Under the pieces are notes generated by a model. That model saw nothing but the letters and a program-made list of their open reading frames with translations, was not told the DNA's origin and made no database searches. A DNA stretch of 64,000 nt, taken from the NCBI RefSeq assembly GCF_002878395.1, contig NC_061118.1, positions 90,096,952-90,160,951 of the forward strand, in the 5' to 3' direction. A program made the position numbers and the translations under genes. Origin of the DNA: Capsicum annuum (taxonomy: Eukaryota; Streptophyta; Magnoliopsida; Solanales; Solanaceae). Positions 47,501 to 53,667 of this stretch are shown here, one piece after another (position 1 is the first letter of the stretch; every line of letters starts with the position of its first letter).

Positions 47501-50500
47501 CTTTTAACTGCATATCAGCTTCAGAAGACATTGATATCAACAAATATAAGTTCAGATCAGGGGAATTTTGAAGATCTGTAGACACTAGACAGTGTATGAC
47601 TGTTATATTACTTATCCAATAAATTGACTGGTTCCATATCTTTTTTGACATATTCAGAAAAAAAAACTTACCTTCTTCGGTTTTTAAGTATTTTATAATG
47701 AGAAAATAACCGCTGATGAAACCATTTGCAATCTACGCATAAGCTGATGAAACCATTTGCAAACTTACCTTTTTAAATGATCTACCACACTTTTATTGCA
47801 ACTAGCATTATCCAAAGTAAGAGTAAGAATTTTCTTTTCAATGCCCCACTCCTTAATGAATTCGATTAGTGAAGGATCCAAAATTGCGCTAGAATGTGGG
47901 GGCGGAACAGGACGTAAAATTAACACTCTTTTTTGAAGATTCCAATTCAAGTCAACATAATGAGCGGTTAAACACATGTAGTCATTTGATGCCACAGAAG
48001 TCCACATGTTTGAAGTCAGACAAACTCTACTAGGAATCATGGGAAGCTCACACTTTAAAAGTTCTTTTTCCCTATCATACAGTTTCAAAATATCAGCCTT
48101 TGCGGTATTTCTCGAAATGGTTTTGACAGTTGGATTTAAGTACAAATGAATCTTTCTGTTTTCTTGATGTTCAACAAAGCTAAAAGGATAATTATGCTTT
48201 AGAATAGCAGCAGACACCTTCTTGCGATAAACTACTTGATCAATAGACGCACAAATCAGATCTTGTCTATCATCCAAGTGCTTAGCCATGTGACGTTTCA
48301 TATTTGTAGTGCCAGAATCTGCTACAAATGTTTCCTTACAAACTTGACATTTTAACCTTTCATTGTCGCTAACACGAGGCAATCTCATAAAAGTATTCCA
48401 AACAATTGAAGTGCTTCTTTTAACTCGTTTTCTTGGGATAGACGAACTAACTTCACAAGATTCCTCATTGTCCTCTTATCGAAATCTCTGTTAAAGAAAC
48501 ATAATTTTAAAAAGGGTACAAATTAGGAGTTTCATATGGATATTTTATGATATCCATGATCCATCTGCTGCGTTTTCTTCCTTTAATTTTTTTTTTTGTT
48601 TAAAATTAGCAATATGAGCAAACTAAAATTAAAAAAATAGTAAGAAAAAGAGAAAAATACCTTCAGTTGGATGAATAATTGAAGACAGTGTTGCGCTTGT
48701 AGTTTCCTTCTTACAGAGATTCACTAAATCACTCCGACTGTTTTGTGATTTAGGGTCTGGAAGTTTGAACTTTTGAAAGTAGAACAACAGTTTTGTTTAA
48801 AATTAGCAATATTGAGAAAGGCGTTGTTTAACTATTGATTGTTGTTGTCTATGTTTAATGGCGATTGGCGAGAAAGGATTTCAAGAATTTTTTCCCTGAA
48901 CGAGAAACAATCCCCAAGTTGTGAGAAATCGACGCTATTTGGTCTGAGAATGACCCGGCAACTGGGTCTCTATATGGGGACCCATATTTTACCCAATAAT
49001 TTTATGGGCTTTTAGAAAAATCTAAGTCCATATTTACCCACCTAAAATATGAGTGATCCAACTTATTATATATGGGCTAAATGTACTGATTTTTTGAATA
49101 TGGACAAATTGCCAGCCCTAAATATGACTATGAACCCAATTATTGTTGTATATTAAGTTGAACGTGCAGTAGGATCCATGAACTTTGAATGCTGCCTTTG
49201 GAGTGTGGCGCTTTATGATGTTTATATAAAGTAAAACATTTTCTTGCTCTACAGCCTTAAAGTAAGGTCAAACACATCGCCAGCTCCCTAAACTTGGCGC
49301 AGACTCTCACTTTGGCACCTAAAGTGGATGCTGTTTATTTTAAGCGCCTCAACTAGTGTCTCGATGTGTCATTTTCACACTTTTTGCACCGTCAGCAAAA
49401 ATATATGATGTATGTATCACTCACTAATGACGTGTAAAGTGATGAATAATATGAGGACATTTGTCCTTTTTCCCCAAAATAATTTTTGAATAATTAATTT
49501 GTGTAAAATAAAAAAATTGTCAATGAATAAATGATATATGGCGCCCCCAAAATCATCTGCTGCAACACCAACCCCACCCACCCCCCTGCACGTTTTCAAT
49601 TGTAAAATATGATTATGGTTTTCTTTTTTAAATCTAAAACAGAAGGAGGAAAGCTGGAAACTCCCTCTTTTTTTTAAGCTTGAAATTCCATTTCACTAAT
49701 CAAAAAAAAACAAGTTGAATTTATAGAGATTTGATATTACGAGCAAGGGATGTGATTTCATTTGTACAAAATTTAAGATCAAATTATATCTACGAAGAGA
49801 TGCGTATCCAATTCTTAAATCTCTCTAAACAATTTTCACCATTAAATAAGCTTAGGATTGGGAAAAATAGTGGCTAAAAATGAGGAAGAAGATATAAATT
49901 AATGGGGGCGAGTTAATATACTGTTGTGGGCCTTGGGGGCGAGTTAATATACTGTTGTGGGCCTTGGCCAACCTGGACTCCAAATCGGCCGAAAAAGGCC
50001 TTCTACGCGCCTTCAATAAGTGAAATACACACGACTTGCCAACTGTGCAAAGGTGTCAAAATTACACACCGGGACGCGAGTTGAGGTGCTTAAAATGAAC
50101 GACGTCCACTTTAGGTGCCAAAGTGAAAGTTTGTGCCAAGTTTAGGGGGCTGGCGCTGTGTTTTACCTTAAATTAATGGGGTCATGCCTTGGCGGAACGG
50201 GTTGATTTTTCCATTGTATTTTTGCCTGACTAGTTCAAGCTGGACACAGAGATATGATGAAACTATATCAATCTAATTATATCCAAACCATTTTTAGATC
50301 TATATGAGCATGCACGGTCTAAAGTTTTTTAGTCTAGTTATAGTGTTTCTCCAACTCTCTTTCCACTTTTGCTTTCAGATAATGGCCATTGGTGACGGGG
50401 AGAATGATGTGGAGATGCTTGAGTTAGCTTCCCTTGGTGTTGCTCTCAGCAATGGATCAGAGAAGGCAAAAGCGGTTGCAAATGTGATTGGTGCCAGCAA

Positions 50501-50546
50501 TGATGATAATGGAGCAGCTGATGCAATCTACCGTTATGCCTTTTGA
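8536..50546 (+). CDS. YBEY: Endoribonuclease YBEY, chloroplastic (YbeY-HAD fusion), 12 exons
   Basis: Exons joined in frame: 8536-8928, 9962-10213, 10284-10379, 10813-10987, 11372-11440, 11533-11633, 11781-11873, 13295-13366, 39397-39516, 39610-39660, 41387-41575, 50379-50546; about 592 residues, close to the Arabidopsis homologue. Residues 1 to about 60 are Ser/Arg/Pro-rich like a plastid transit peptide. The YbeY domain ends with the zinc motif [11 protein letters not shown] (H249, H253, H259; exon 4). YbeY is a metal-dependent RNase that matures ribosomal RNA 3' ends in bacteria and chloroplasts. A HAD (Cof-type) domain follows: nucleophile motif DMDGTLLNS (D326, D328; exons 5/6), VIATGK, a conserved Lys near 520, and GDGENDVEM (D543, D547; exon 12). 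All introns are GT..AG. The exon 4/5 junction is the least certain. The start could be 8536 or the ATG at 8578. No internal stop is seen, so the gene looks functional despite huge introns. Confidence 0.93.
8998..9258. mobile_element. Possible Tourist/Harbinger-like MITE remnant in YBEY intron 1
   Basis: The right side ends with a motif whose reverse complement starts GGGGTCGTTTCGTAG, typical of the termini of small plant MITEs. The interior has repeated words (TATTAGTTAT, ATACATGTATTA) common in such elements. The left terminus does not match well, so it is probably truncated. Confidence 0.35.
12591..12664 (-). mobile_element. 34-bp RTE-LINE tail insertion flanked by 20-bp target duplication
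   Basis: The 20-bp sequence gaagactctgaaatttctta occurs exactly at 12591-12610 and 12645-12664. Between them are 34 bases that begin CAACAACA and match the reverse complement of the 3' end of the RTE-type LINE copies elsewhere in the window (conserved words such as CCAGTGTATTCCCACA). This is a severely 5'-truncated, target-primed insertion in YBEY intron 7. Confidence 0.8.
13567..14290. other. GC-rich hAT-like terminus followed by unassigned AT-rich DNA
   Basis: 13580-13680 carries words such as TTTGACCCGTGAGGCC and AAGCCAGCCCGCG that resemble the subterminal region of the hAT MITE at 32841-33706 (DNA rich in GGCCCGT). No matching opposite end was found, so it is probably a truncated element. 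From 13690 to 14290 I see no gene. Confidence 0.3.
14590..14785 (+). pseudogene. Retrotransposon gag core fragment (plus strand)
   Basis: Translation in two frames gives the recognisable LTR-retrotransposon gag core: [17 protein letters not shown], then after a frame change [24 protein letters not shown] and LLANIQKKP. This is the retrotransposon gag domain of plant Ty3-gypsy-like elements. It is frameshifted, and homology stops near 14785, where the neighbouring gag N-terminal piece starts in opposite orientation. Confidence 0.65.
14776..15110 (-). pseudogene. Retrotransposon gag N-terminal fragment (minus strand)
   Basis: On the minus strand a helical stretch ([20 protein letters not shown]) is followed by a Pro/Thr-rich linker ([10 protein letters not shown]). 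This looks like the segment that precedes the gag core in plant LTR elements with a DUF7745-type leader. It is the downstream continuation of the minus-strand reading at 15110-16640 and breaks at about 14785 against the inverted gag core. Confidence 0.5.
15111..16640 (-). pseudogene. DUF7745-like retroelement ORF, left arm copy
   Basis: The minus-strand reading, with scattered stops, contains the plant-specific DUF7745-like block: WALEHFYKK, then [39 protein letters not shown] and [12 protein letters not shown] (16098-16292). An acidic region with DYDPRD and HMDPEGSE follows (15763-15820). Such domains sit at the start of ORFs in some plant retroelements; function unknown. It is mirrored by the right arm at 17870-19720, which codes on the plus strand. 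Confidence 0.55.
15763..16920. repeat. Left arm of a large imperfect inverted repeat
   Basis: This stretch is the reverse complement of 17640-19720 once two later insertions in the right arm are removed. Matching landmarks include GGGTCCATGTGCAT at the outer left edge against ATGCACATGGACCC at the right, and the DUF7745-like block in both. The spacer is about 720 bases. Arms differ by many substitutions and small indels, so the duplication is not recent. Confidence 0.8.
16921..17639. other. Spacer between inverted-repeat arms
   Basis: About 720 bases with no convincing gene. Since the two arms code outward from here (head to head), this should correspond to upstream non-coding or LTR DNA of the parent retroelement. 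I could not recognise LTR ends in it. Confidence 0.35.
18298..18697 (+). mobile_element. 5'-truncated RTE LINE 3' end (400 bp)
   Basis: Contains the RTE tail words GACTGAGGACATGACCCTGGA, AGGTAGTGGTATGGACTGCG and CCCTCCCCAGACCCCACT, ending in a (GTT)n run. It is flanked by the target duplication gttgatcatg (18288-18297 and 18698-18707). The left inverted-repeat arm has the empty site, confirming it as an insertion. Confidence 0.8.
18946..19475. mobile_element. hAT MITE (530 bp) in right inverted-repeat arm
   Basis: Starts TAGGGGTGTGCATC and ends with the complement of TAGAGGTGTGCAAA. Flanks gtctggcc (18938-18945) and atctggcc (19476-19483) form an 8-bp target duplication with one mismatch, the hAT hallmark. 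No coding capacity. The subterminal regions share inverted words such as TCGGTTTAT. Confidence 0.8.
19720..20387 (+). repeat. 5' LTR of the LARD-like element
   Basis: Begins TGATACAATCC and ends GTATGA (an inferred mutated GTATCA, the inverse of TGATAC). The TATA-like box is near 20062 and the primer-binding site follows two bases after the end. Confidence 0.7.
20611..21702. mobile_element. MITE-like element with low-complexity CAC/ACC-rich core
   Basis: Left end AGGCCTTATTTGTTT and the reverse complement of the right end AGGTTGCATTTGTTT form an imperfect terminal inverted repeat; inner arms share GTCTGAATCTGAATG. The interior from about 20850 to 21450 is a long run rich in CACCAC, CATCAC and CAACCA units. 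No clear target duplication was found, so the superfamily is uncertain. It splits the leader of the LARD-like element. Confidence 0.6.
22503..23345 (+). pseudogene. Gag-like remnant of the LARD-like element
   Basis: A reading from about 22507 (MAPVVEV) has stops, then a Lys/Glu-rich amphipathic stretch ([20 protein letters not shown]) and a Pro/Thr-rich segment, as in plant gag N-termini. A second frame (22782-23345, 187 codons) is open and runs into the 3' LTR at 23069. No zinc knuckle or catalytic domain is present. Confidence 0.4.
23069..23665 (+). repeat. Truncated 3' LTR of the LARD-like element
   Basis: Matches 19720-20290 at high identity, then breaks at 23665 exactly where antisense copia protease/gag sequence begins. 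A deletion or recombination joined the two elements here. Confidence 0.75.
23666..25234 (-). mobile_element. Truncated Ty1-copia retrotransposon (LTR, gag, protease start)
   Basis: On the minus strand: an LTR at 25234-24978 (257 bp, TGACAG...CTGTCA inverted ends), a primer-binding site TGGTATCAGAGC at 24977-24966, a gag ORF starting at 24942, and the protease motif [10 protein letters not shown] near 23800. The gag contains [20 protein letters not shown] and a broken second half (24577-24359) with several stops and frameshifts. Integrase, RT and the far LTR are missing, cut at 23666. Confidence 0.85.
24359..24942 (-). pseudogene. Ty1-copia gag (UBN2-type), broken
   Basis: Frames 24942-24640 and 24577-24359 on the minus strand give the copia gag N-terminus ([20 protein letters not shown]) and central domain ([18 protein letters not shown]). 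They are separated by an A-rich indel (about 24593-24605) and stops. Downstream, minus-strand readings continue to the protease motif. Confidence 0.75.
28399..29964 (+). mobile_element. RTE-type LINE (5'-truncated) nested in LINE A
   Basis: The decayed RT reading begins near the [17 protein letters not shown] block (28450). Later blocks include [18 protein letters not shown] and [12 protein letters not shown] (about 29380), then a 3' tail with CCCTCCCCAGACCC and a short GTT/GAT repeat. An imperfect 9-bp target duplication (gctaacatg 28390-28398, gcttacatg 29965-29973) marks insertion inside the L1 RT frame. Confidence 0.75.
30276..30490 (+). repeat. 110-bp tandem duplication inside LINE A
   Basis: About 105 bases starting GATAAAGAGCTTGAATAATC at 30276 recur at 30386 without visible change. 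A run of 14 G residues at 30255-30268 lies just upstream. Near-identity of the units implies a recent event, or an assembly artefact. Confidence 0.85.
30690..31225 (+). mobile_element. RTE LINE 3'-end fragment
   Basis: Contains the family words GTGATTAGACATGATAT, GAGGACATGACC and a terminal CTCTAGACCCCACTTGTGGGG followed by GTTGTTGTA. It replaces the missing 3' end of LINE A. No clear target duplication was identified. Confidence 0.6.
31529..32430 (+). pseudogene. LINE B ORF1 (DUF4283 domain), broken
   Basis: Frames at 31540-31737, 31529-31879 and 31738-32136 together give the plant L1 ORF1 start. The DUF4283 fold is recognisable from [11 protein letters not shown] through [20 protein letters not shown] to [12 protein letters not shown] stop near 32136 and frame changes break it. 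A separate downstream piece (33782-33973, [17 protein letters not shown]) is the ORF1 C-terminal part beyond the MITE. ORF1 is the nucleic-acid-binding protein of the LINE. Confidence 0.7.
32841..33706. mobile_element. hAT MITE (866 bp) with perfect 8-bp target duplication
   Basis: Ends TAGAGCCATCAATATGCGCC and, in reverse complement, TAGAGTTGTCAATACGGGCC. Identical flanks cttctcac lie at 32833-32840 and 33707-33714. The subterminal regions are rich in GGGCTTG/GGCCCGT words; the centre is AT-rich with no coding potential. It sits within LINE B. Confidence 0.92.
33990..34225 (-). other. ycf3: Plastid-derived DNA (NUPT): ycf3 intron 2 end and exon 3 start
   Basis: On the minus strand, coding for [20 protein letters not shown] matches chloroplast Ycf3 (photosystem I assembly, TPR protein) exon 3. 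Directly upstream on that strand are the group II intron domain V stem (GAGCCGTATGAGG ... CTCAAGTACGGTTCT) and domain VI, ending at the exon junction. Only about 200-235 bases are present and homology ends in the exon after the codons for ALTP. It is a nuclear insertion of plastid DNA, not a working gene. Confidence 0.85.
34310..37925 (+). pseudogene. LINE B ORF2 (endonuclease, reverse transcriptase, zf-RVT), broken
   Basis: The endonuclease starts near 34318 ([15 protein letters not shown]) and includes [13 protein letters not shown] near 34985. RT blocks run [35 protein letters not shown], a GIRQGDLL block (about 36228), the catalytic [11 protein letters not shown] (about 36380), and TTYLGLPLG. 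The C-terminal zf-RVT part includes [12 protein letters not shown] and RCYLCN. Several stops (for example 36094, 36715, 37036, 37265) and frame changes make it inactive, though long stretches are well preserved (34961-35530 and 36137-36718). Confidence 0.85.
38264..38638 (+). repeat. 189-bp tandem duplication near the end of intron 8
   Basis: The unit starting CAAAATTGGACACAAAC at 38264 recurs at 38453 with about one mismatch (CTTCGAACG against CTTTGAACG). It lies in what looks like original YBEY intron sequence, 760 bases before exon 9. Confidence 0.9.
38635..38820 (+). other. Unassigned 61-codon open reading frame
   Basis: The frame gives a protein-like composition ([20 protein letters not shown], then [19 protein letters not shown]). 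A possible splice acceptor (TAATTTCAG) lies just upstream at the end of the tandem repeat. I do not recognise the family confidently. It may be a fragment of a host gene carried by an element. It does not fit the YBEY protein, so it is not proposed as a YBEY exon. Confidence 0.25.
39062..39325. mobile_element. Stowaway-like (Tc1/Mariner) MITE in intron 8
   Basis: The left end has TTCACTTTTACTTGTC and the right end its complement GACAAGTAAAAGTGAA within terminal inverted repeats of about 25 bases. It is flanked by TA on both sides. About 264 bp, non-coding, 70 bases before exon 9. Confidence 0.75.
40167..40254 (+). mobile_element. Short SINE (88 bp) in YBEY intron 10
   Basis: Starts GAAGGGGAGCCTTGGAGTAA with an RNA polymerase III A-box-like TGGAGTAATTGG and ends GCTCCGGGCTGCC plus T-run, typical of plant tRNA-derived SINEs. 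The B box region is deleted. It is flanked by a 15-bp target duplication gtaatcaccagtgtt / gcaatcaccagtgtt (40152-40166, 40255-40269). Confidence 0.8.
40263..40613. mobile_element. hAT MITE (351 bp) in YBEY intron 10
   Basis: Terminal inverted repeats CAGTGTTATCAAAAG and CAGTGTTGTCAAAGG (right end, reverse complement). The 8-bp flanks are gtaatcac (left, as preserved outside the SINE) and ataatcac at 40614-40621. The SINE at 40167-40254 inserted into its left terminus and duplicated it. Confidence 0.7.
40894..41004. mobile_element. Small fold-back MITE
   Basis: Arms GTTGCACGGACTCTTCA and TGAAGAGTCCGAAC pair as an inverted repeat around a short loop that itself contains GTCGGATT / AATCCGAC. 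About 110 bp, intron 10. Confidence 0.6.
41682..42894. mobile_element. Mutator-like long-TIR MITE (1213 bp) in YBEY intron 11
   Basis: Long imperfect terminal inverted repeats of about 200 bases, each with internal direct repeats of GGTCAAATTTACCCCTCTA type. Flanking 9-bp target duplication tattattta (41673-41681) and taatattta (42895-42903), 8 of 9 matching. No transposase. Confidence 0.75.
43398..44987 (-). mobile_element. RTE-type LINE, 5'-truncated, antisense in YBEY intron 11
   Basis: Minus-strand reading: [17 protein letters not shown] (about 44960), [14 protein letters not shown] with catalytic-type [12 protein letters not shown] (about 44490), [20 protein letters not shown] and [19 protein letters not shown] (44119-43847), then the 3' end with a short GTT-type tail at 43398. 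A 10-bp target duplication cacattagaa lies at 43388-43397 and 44988-44997. Several stops break the frame. Confidence 0.85.
45100..45128. repeat. Alternating purine-pyrimidine tract (possible Z-DNA)
   Basis: 29 bases of uninterrupted purine-pyrimidine alternation, CG-rich at the left (CGCGCACGTGCGCGCGC) and continuing as a CA run. This composition can adopt Z-DNA. It stands out from the AT-rich surroundings. Confidence 0.8.
46369..47219 (-). pseudogene. Captured F-box (SKIP23 / DUF295-like) gene remnant
   Basis: Three minus-strand frames in order: 47219-46704, 46756-46541 and 46623-46369. The first gives the F-box end [18 protein letters not shown] and the start of the DUF295 region ([30 protein letters not shown]). 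The second has [20 protein letters not shown] and [12 protein letters not shown]. The third has [10 protein letters not shown] near the C-terminus. Such proteins are substrate adaptors of SCF ubiquitin ligases. Two frameshifts and a missing proper N-terminus (only [10 protein letters not shown] before the core) make it a pseudogene. Same strand as the transposase piece. Confidence 0.8.
47765..48470 (-). pseudogene. hAT transposase N-terminal half (BED zinc finger)
   Basis: The open minus-strand frame from about 48470 (ATG at 48388) contains a BED zinc finger (CQVCKETF ... MKRHMAKH), the DNA-binding part. The start of the hAT catalytic core follows ([53 protein letters not shown]). It ends at VVDHLKR, followed by a consensus splice donor GGTAAGTTT near 47761. 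The remaining core and the C-terminal dimerisation domain are absent. It resembles RICESLEEPER/DAYSLEEPER-type transposases. It is open for more than 200 codons without a stop. Confidence 0.88.
49266..50167. mobile_element. Mutator-like long-TIR MITE (902 bp) in YBEY intron 11
   Basis: Terminal inverted repeats of about 130 bases starting GGTCAAACACATCGCC and, at the right end in reverse complement, GGTAAAACACAGCGCC. Target duplication ttaaagtaa (49257-49265) and ttaaattaa (50168-50176), 8 of 9 matching. The interior contains a 31-bp tandem duplication beginning TGGGGGCGAGTTAATATAC at 49903 and 49934. Ends 211 bases before YBEY exon 12. Confidence 0.8.
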
Positions 50547-51030
50547 GGTGGTCCTCAGGAGCAGAAGAATTGGAAAACGGGAAGTGGTGGGGGTTAAACG
50601 TACACTTCCACAAAGTATTGAAAGTCAAGTTTTCTAGCTAATTCAATTCGAGAAAACTCCTCATTAGCCTGCAATTAGGCTGAAGTGGAGCAAATCACTC
50701 CCTTTTCCATTCACACCATAGGCCACTTAAAATGAATTCAGATGGAAGAAAAATCTACTTATCTGCAGAGAAAGAATGAGGGAAAGAAGCATATTCTATA
50801 TCTGCAGAGAAAATCATTTTTTCCCCTGAACAGAAAGGGTATGTCAATGACATCTTATACACATTGGATGTAAGCCTGAGTTCATATATATTACCAATCG
50901 TGATTAGTTCTCTTCTAACTTCGCATGCAAGATAAATAGATAGTGCTCCAAAGATAAAATCTTACCCAATTTTTACAGCAAGCCTGTAAATAGATATTAC
51001 GTGTCTTTTACATGTTTATCAATAAATCAT
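50547..51030 (+). other. YBEY 3' untranslated region and downstream DNA
   Basis: Follows the YBEY stop. The first AATAAA I see is at 51021-51026, though plant signals are loose and the true end may be nearer. No gene or repeat seen. Confidence 0.35.
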
Positions 51031-51364
51031 GATTGAATGTGCATTCTCGCATCAGTGTACCAATTCATATGATGCAAAGTTGTAGATACGAGAAGGGATT
51101 AGAGCAAGGAAAACAAGCTAGCCAAGATTGGCAAGTCTAGAACAGTGTAAACAGTGGGTGTACTTCAAGTTTTCCCCAATACCTGAGCTGTTTTATCACT
51201 CCGCGTCTGAACTTGAACAATTATTTTCTCTGAAGTCCACAAAAAGTAACATTCATTCGTTGATTACTGCTTGGTGTATAATTGTTGGTGACATTTGCCA
51301 TTGAAAGAGACTTACTAGCTATTTTAAGGAGTACATTTGAACAGCTTGGATTTTATTCTTTTTT

Positions 51365-51387
51365 GGGGGTGGGGGTGGGGGTGGGGG
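51365..51387 (+). repeat. G-quadruplex motif
   Basis: Four runs of five G separated by single T residues. This perfect, short-loop pattern is expected to form a very stable G-quadruplex. It lies about 820 bases past the YBEY stop codon. Confidence 0.85.
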
Positions 51388-51754
51388 CTATGAAGAAAGA
51401 AAATGGGTAATTTACATAAATTCCTGAATGATTATGTATTGTATTACATTTTATCTCAACTATTTGGTTAATTACATCATATCCCGATTTTTTAAAATTG
51501 TGATACATCTGTTTTAACGTGCTATATATAAAAGTGATACATTTAAAACTGGCTAGATATTTATTTAAGGAAGTAACCAATTCTCTTTTATTCTGTGGAG
51601 CAAATCATGCACAATCAGTTACACAATGAATTAATGAGATTCACAAAATCAACAATACCCCAATCAACTTTCAAATTTAAACAAAAATTTGAATCTCCAA
51701 ATTCATTTGAGGAGTGAAGGAGAAAAGCAACTAGAGAGAAAAATCATCGGAGCA

Positions 51755-51852
51755 ATGGGAAAGATCTGAGCAACATCAAATATCCTCAATGATGGAAGCA
51801 TTCACTTTGTTCGACATCGACAACGGCGGCCAAATTGCCCCATCGGAACTCG
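51755..51852 (+). pseudogene. Calmodulin-like (EF-hand) gene fragment
   Basis: After an ATG at 51755 the start of a CML-type protein can be read across one frameshift: MGKDLS-like, then MEAFTLFDIDNGGQIAPSEL. The loop D-I-D-N-G-G-Q-I-A-P-S-E has the EF-hand calcium ligand pattern (positions 1, 3, 5, 12). A possible donor (CGGTTAGG) ends it at 51852 and no further exons were found. It looks like a relic of a calcium-binding protein gene or a captured exon. Confidence 0.55.
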
Positions 51853-52101
51853 GTTAGGATTTGTTTCTGACTTTGAATTTAGAGAATAATTTAGGGTTAA
51901 TGCACAGTTCTTTGCCCTTGTGCATACAAGTATGACGTCGTCGACGGAAGTGAATGAAGAAGAGGAGAAGAAGAATTATTATTTGAATACGTGATACATC
52001 TGAAATCTGAATTATTATTTGGCGGCGGATGATTACTATGTGATATATTTGAAATATGTGTGATACATTTGGTTGTATTATTTCTATGATTTTTTTTCTT
52101 C

Positions 52102-52106
<5 letters not shown>

Positions 52107-52161
<55 letters not shown>
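52107..52161. repeat. TA dinucleotide microsatellite
   Basis: About 27 consecutive TA units. The minus-strand open frame across it is an artefact of the repeat. Confidence 0.9.
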
Positions 52162-52164
<3 letters not shown>

Positions 52165-52411
52165 ACATTTAGCATGTTTGACATATAAGTTGAAGTTTTG
52201 AAATTTCCAATTCATATTTAAAGAGTGTGAGTTTGAAATTTATATGATTCATATTAAATGTTTATGAAAGTTCTGTGATTCATATTAATATTGTTTGCAC
52301 TAGTTCAAAGAGATTATCTGTTATGTGATGAGAAAAAACACAATAGAAAAAATGATTCATTTATTCATATGTTAAATGTATCACCCATTTATAAATGAAT
52401 TAAAACATATA

Positions 52412-52660
52412 CTTCCTCCGTTTAAAAAAGAATGACTTACTTTGACTTGATACAAAGTTTAAGAAAATAAAGAAGACTTTTGAATCTTGTGGCCTTAAAT
52501 TAAAGTAGTGTTAAATGTATCAAAATGTCTTTTAATCTTATGGTCATAAACATGTCATGTGGAAAGTTGAAATTAAAGCATTGCCAAAAAAGGAAAGGGG
52601 ACATTCTTTTTTAAATGGACTAAAAAGGAAAACAAGTCATTCTTTTTGAAACGAAGGGAG
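52412..52660. mobile_element. Stowaway-like MITE (249 bp)
   Basis: Ends CTTCCTCCGTTTAAAAAAGA and, in reverse complement, CTCCCTTCGTTTCAAAAAGA, followed inward by AATGACTTACTTTGACTTG-type sequence. Flanked by TA on both sides (52410-52411, 52661-52662). Non-coding. Confidence 0.85.
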
Positions 52661-52669
52661 TAATATAGA

Positions 52670-52815
52670 TGGAAACATTTAGGACATATGTATCACCAAT
52701 AATTTGACGGCAAATGTATCACCCATACATTGTCAATAAAATGTATCACTCATGCACTATCAACAAATGTATCACCCATATACTGATAACAAAAGTATCA
52801 TTCATATAAATCACC
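52670..52815 (+). repeat. Degenerate tandem repeats of an AATGTATCACCCATA motif
   Basis: The word ATGTATCAC(C/T)CAT recurs about every 33-35 bases, at least four times, with drift. The same word also occurs at 52377-52390. Function unknown. Confidence 0.6.
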
Positions 52816-53124
52816 ATTATAATATGAGAGAGTTGTAATAAGTCTTGATTCGAGTCAAGCTGGTTATATTATAAAAGAGATTTTGTAGGATCAAAATTTG
52901 ATTATTGAGTCATGAGGAGTTGAATACTAATATTGATAGATATTAATTTTTGTACGTAATAACTTTACTATAGAAAAGTAAAGAATTGAGCTATATAGCT
53001 ATTTTTGTGAAGTTTAATTGAAGTGATAAGCCGACGATATTCACAGAGAGCATGTAAGTTACCCTAATAATTTTGAGGGGAGAAGAAGTACAACTTGGCT
53101 TGGTTGGTGGTGACAATATGTTAA

Positions 53125-53320
53125 TATTATAATTTGGGAGAGATTTTAGGGAAGTAAATATTTGAAAAAAAAAAAACAGCTTGGAGATGGAAGATGTTTT
53201 GATTGATTATAATTTGGGAGAGATTTTAGGTAAGGAAGTCTTTTGAAAAAAAAATAAATATTGATTATAATTTGGGAGAGATTTTAGGGAAGGAAGTCTT
53301 TTGAAAAAAAAAATAGCTTG
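53125..53320 (+). repeat. Triplicated AT-rich repeat
   Basis: The phrase ATTATAATTTGGGAGAGATT followed by TTAGG and an A-run occurs three times (about 53126, 53206, 53264), each ending in TTTGAAAAAAAAA. Spacing is unequal (about 80 and 58 bases), so it arose by stepwise local duplication. Confidence 0.8.
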
Positions 53321-53667
53321 CATGAGTTAATGGTGGAGTAAAATAGGATGTGGAGTTTTGTTGATATGTGTCAAGAGTAAAGTTGAAAACCGATATTTTA
53401 TGTAAATTTTTGTGTAATTTATCGAAAGAAAATACTACTGCCGTCGCAAAAAGACTGTCCAGTAAATCAAGAGAAAGATATTGCAATATTGTGTGTTAGT
53501 ATATTACAAAGTTTCAAGAGGGAACATTTTGATGGAAAAGACGGTGCAAGCTTTGGTTTGCACTTTGTTATGCCGAAACCTAAATGTTAAGTCAAGAACA
53601 CTTTCAAATGCCATTTTTTCTTTTTTTGCATCCGTTGTCGCATTCTTTTTCAGACGATATAGTCATA

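Larger units (their letters stand above)
45372..49120 (-). mobile_element. hAT element (3.75 kb) carrying a captured F-box gene
   Basis: Left end TAGGGGTGGCAAACGGG and right end, reverse complement, TAGGGCTGGCAATTTG. Flanks aatatgat (45364-45371) and aatatgac (49121-49128) form an 8-bp target duplication with one mismatch. The minus strand codes first a transposase N-terminal half (about 48470-47765), then, in place of the transposase C-terminus, a SKIP23/DUF295-like F-box gene remnant (47219-46369). Subterminal regions share inverted words around ATATGGGT. It lies in YBEY intron 11. Confidence 0.85.

Noticed and set aside
51897..52184. 95-codon minus-strand frame with long Ile-Tyr repeat
   Set aside because: Produced by the TA microsatellite.
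52670..52815. Regularly spaced repeats resembling a CRISPR array
   Set aside because: Plant nuclear DNA, repeats are degenerate and spacers are not unique in length or conserved; no cas genes.
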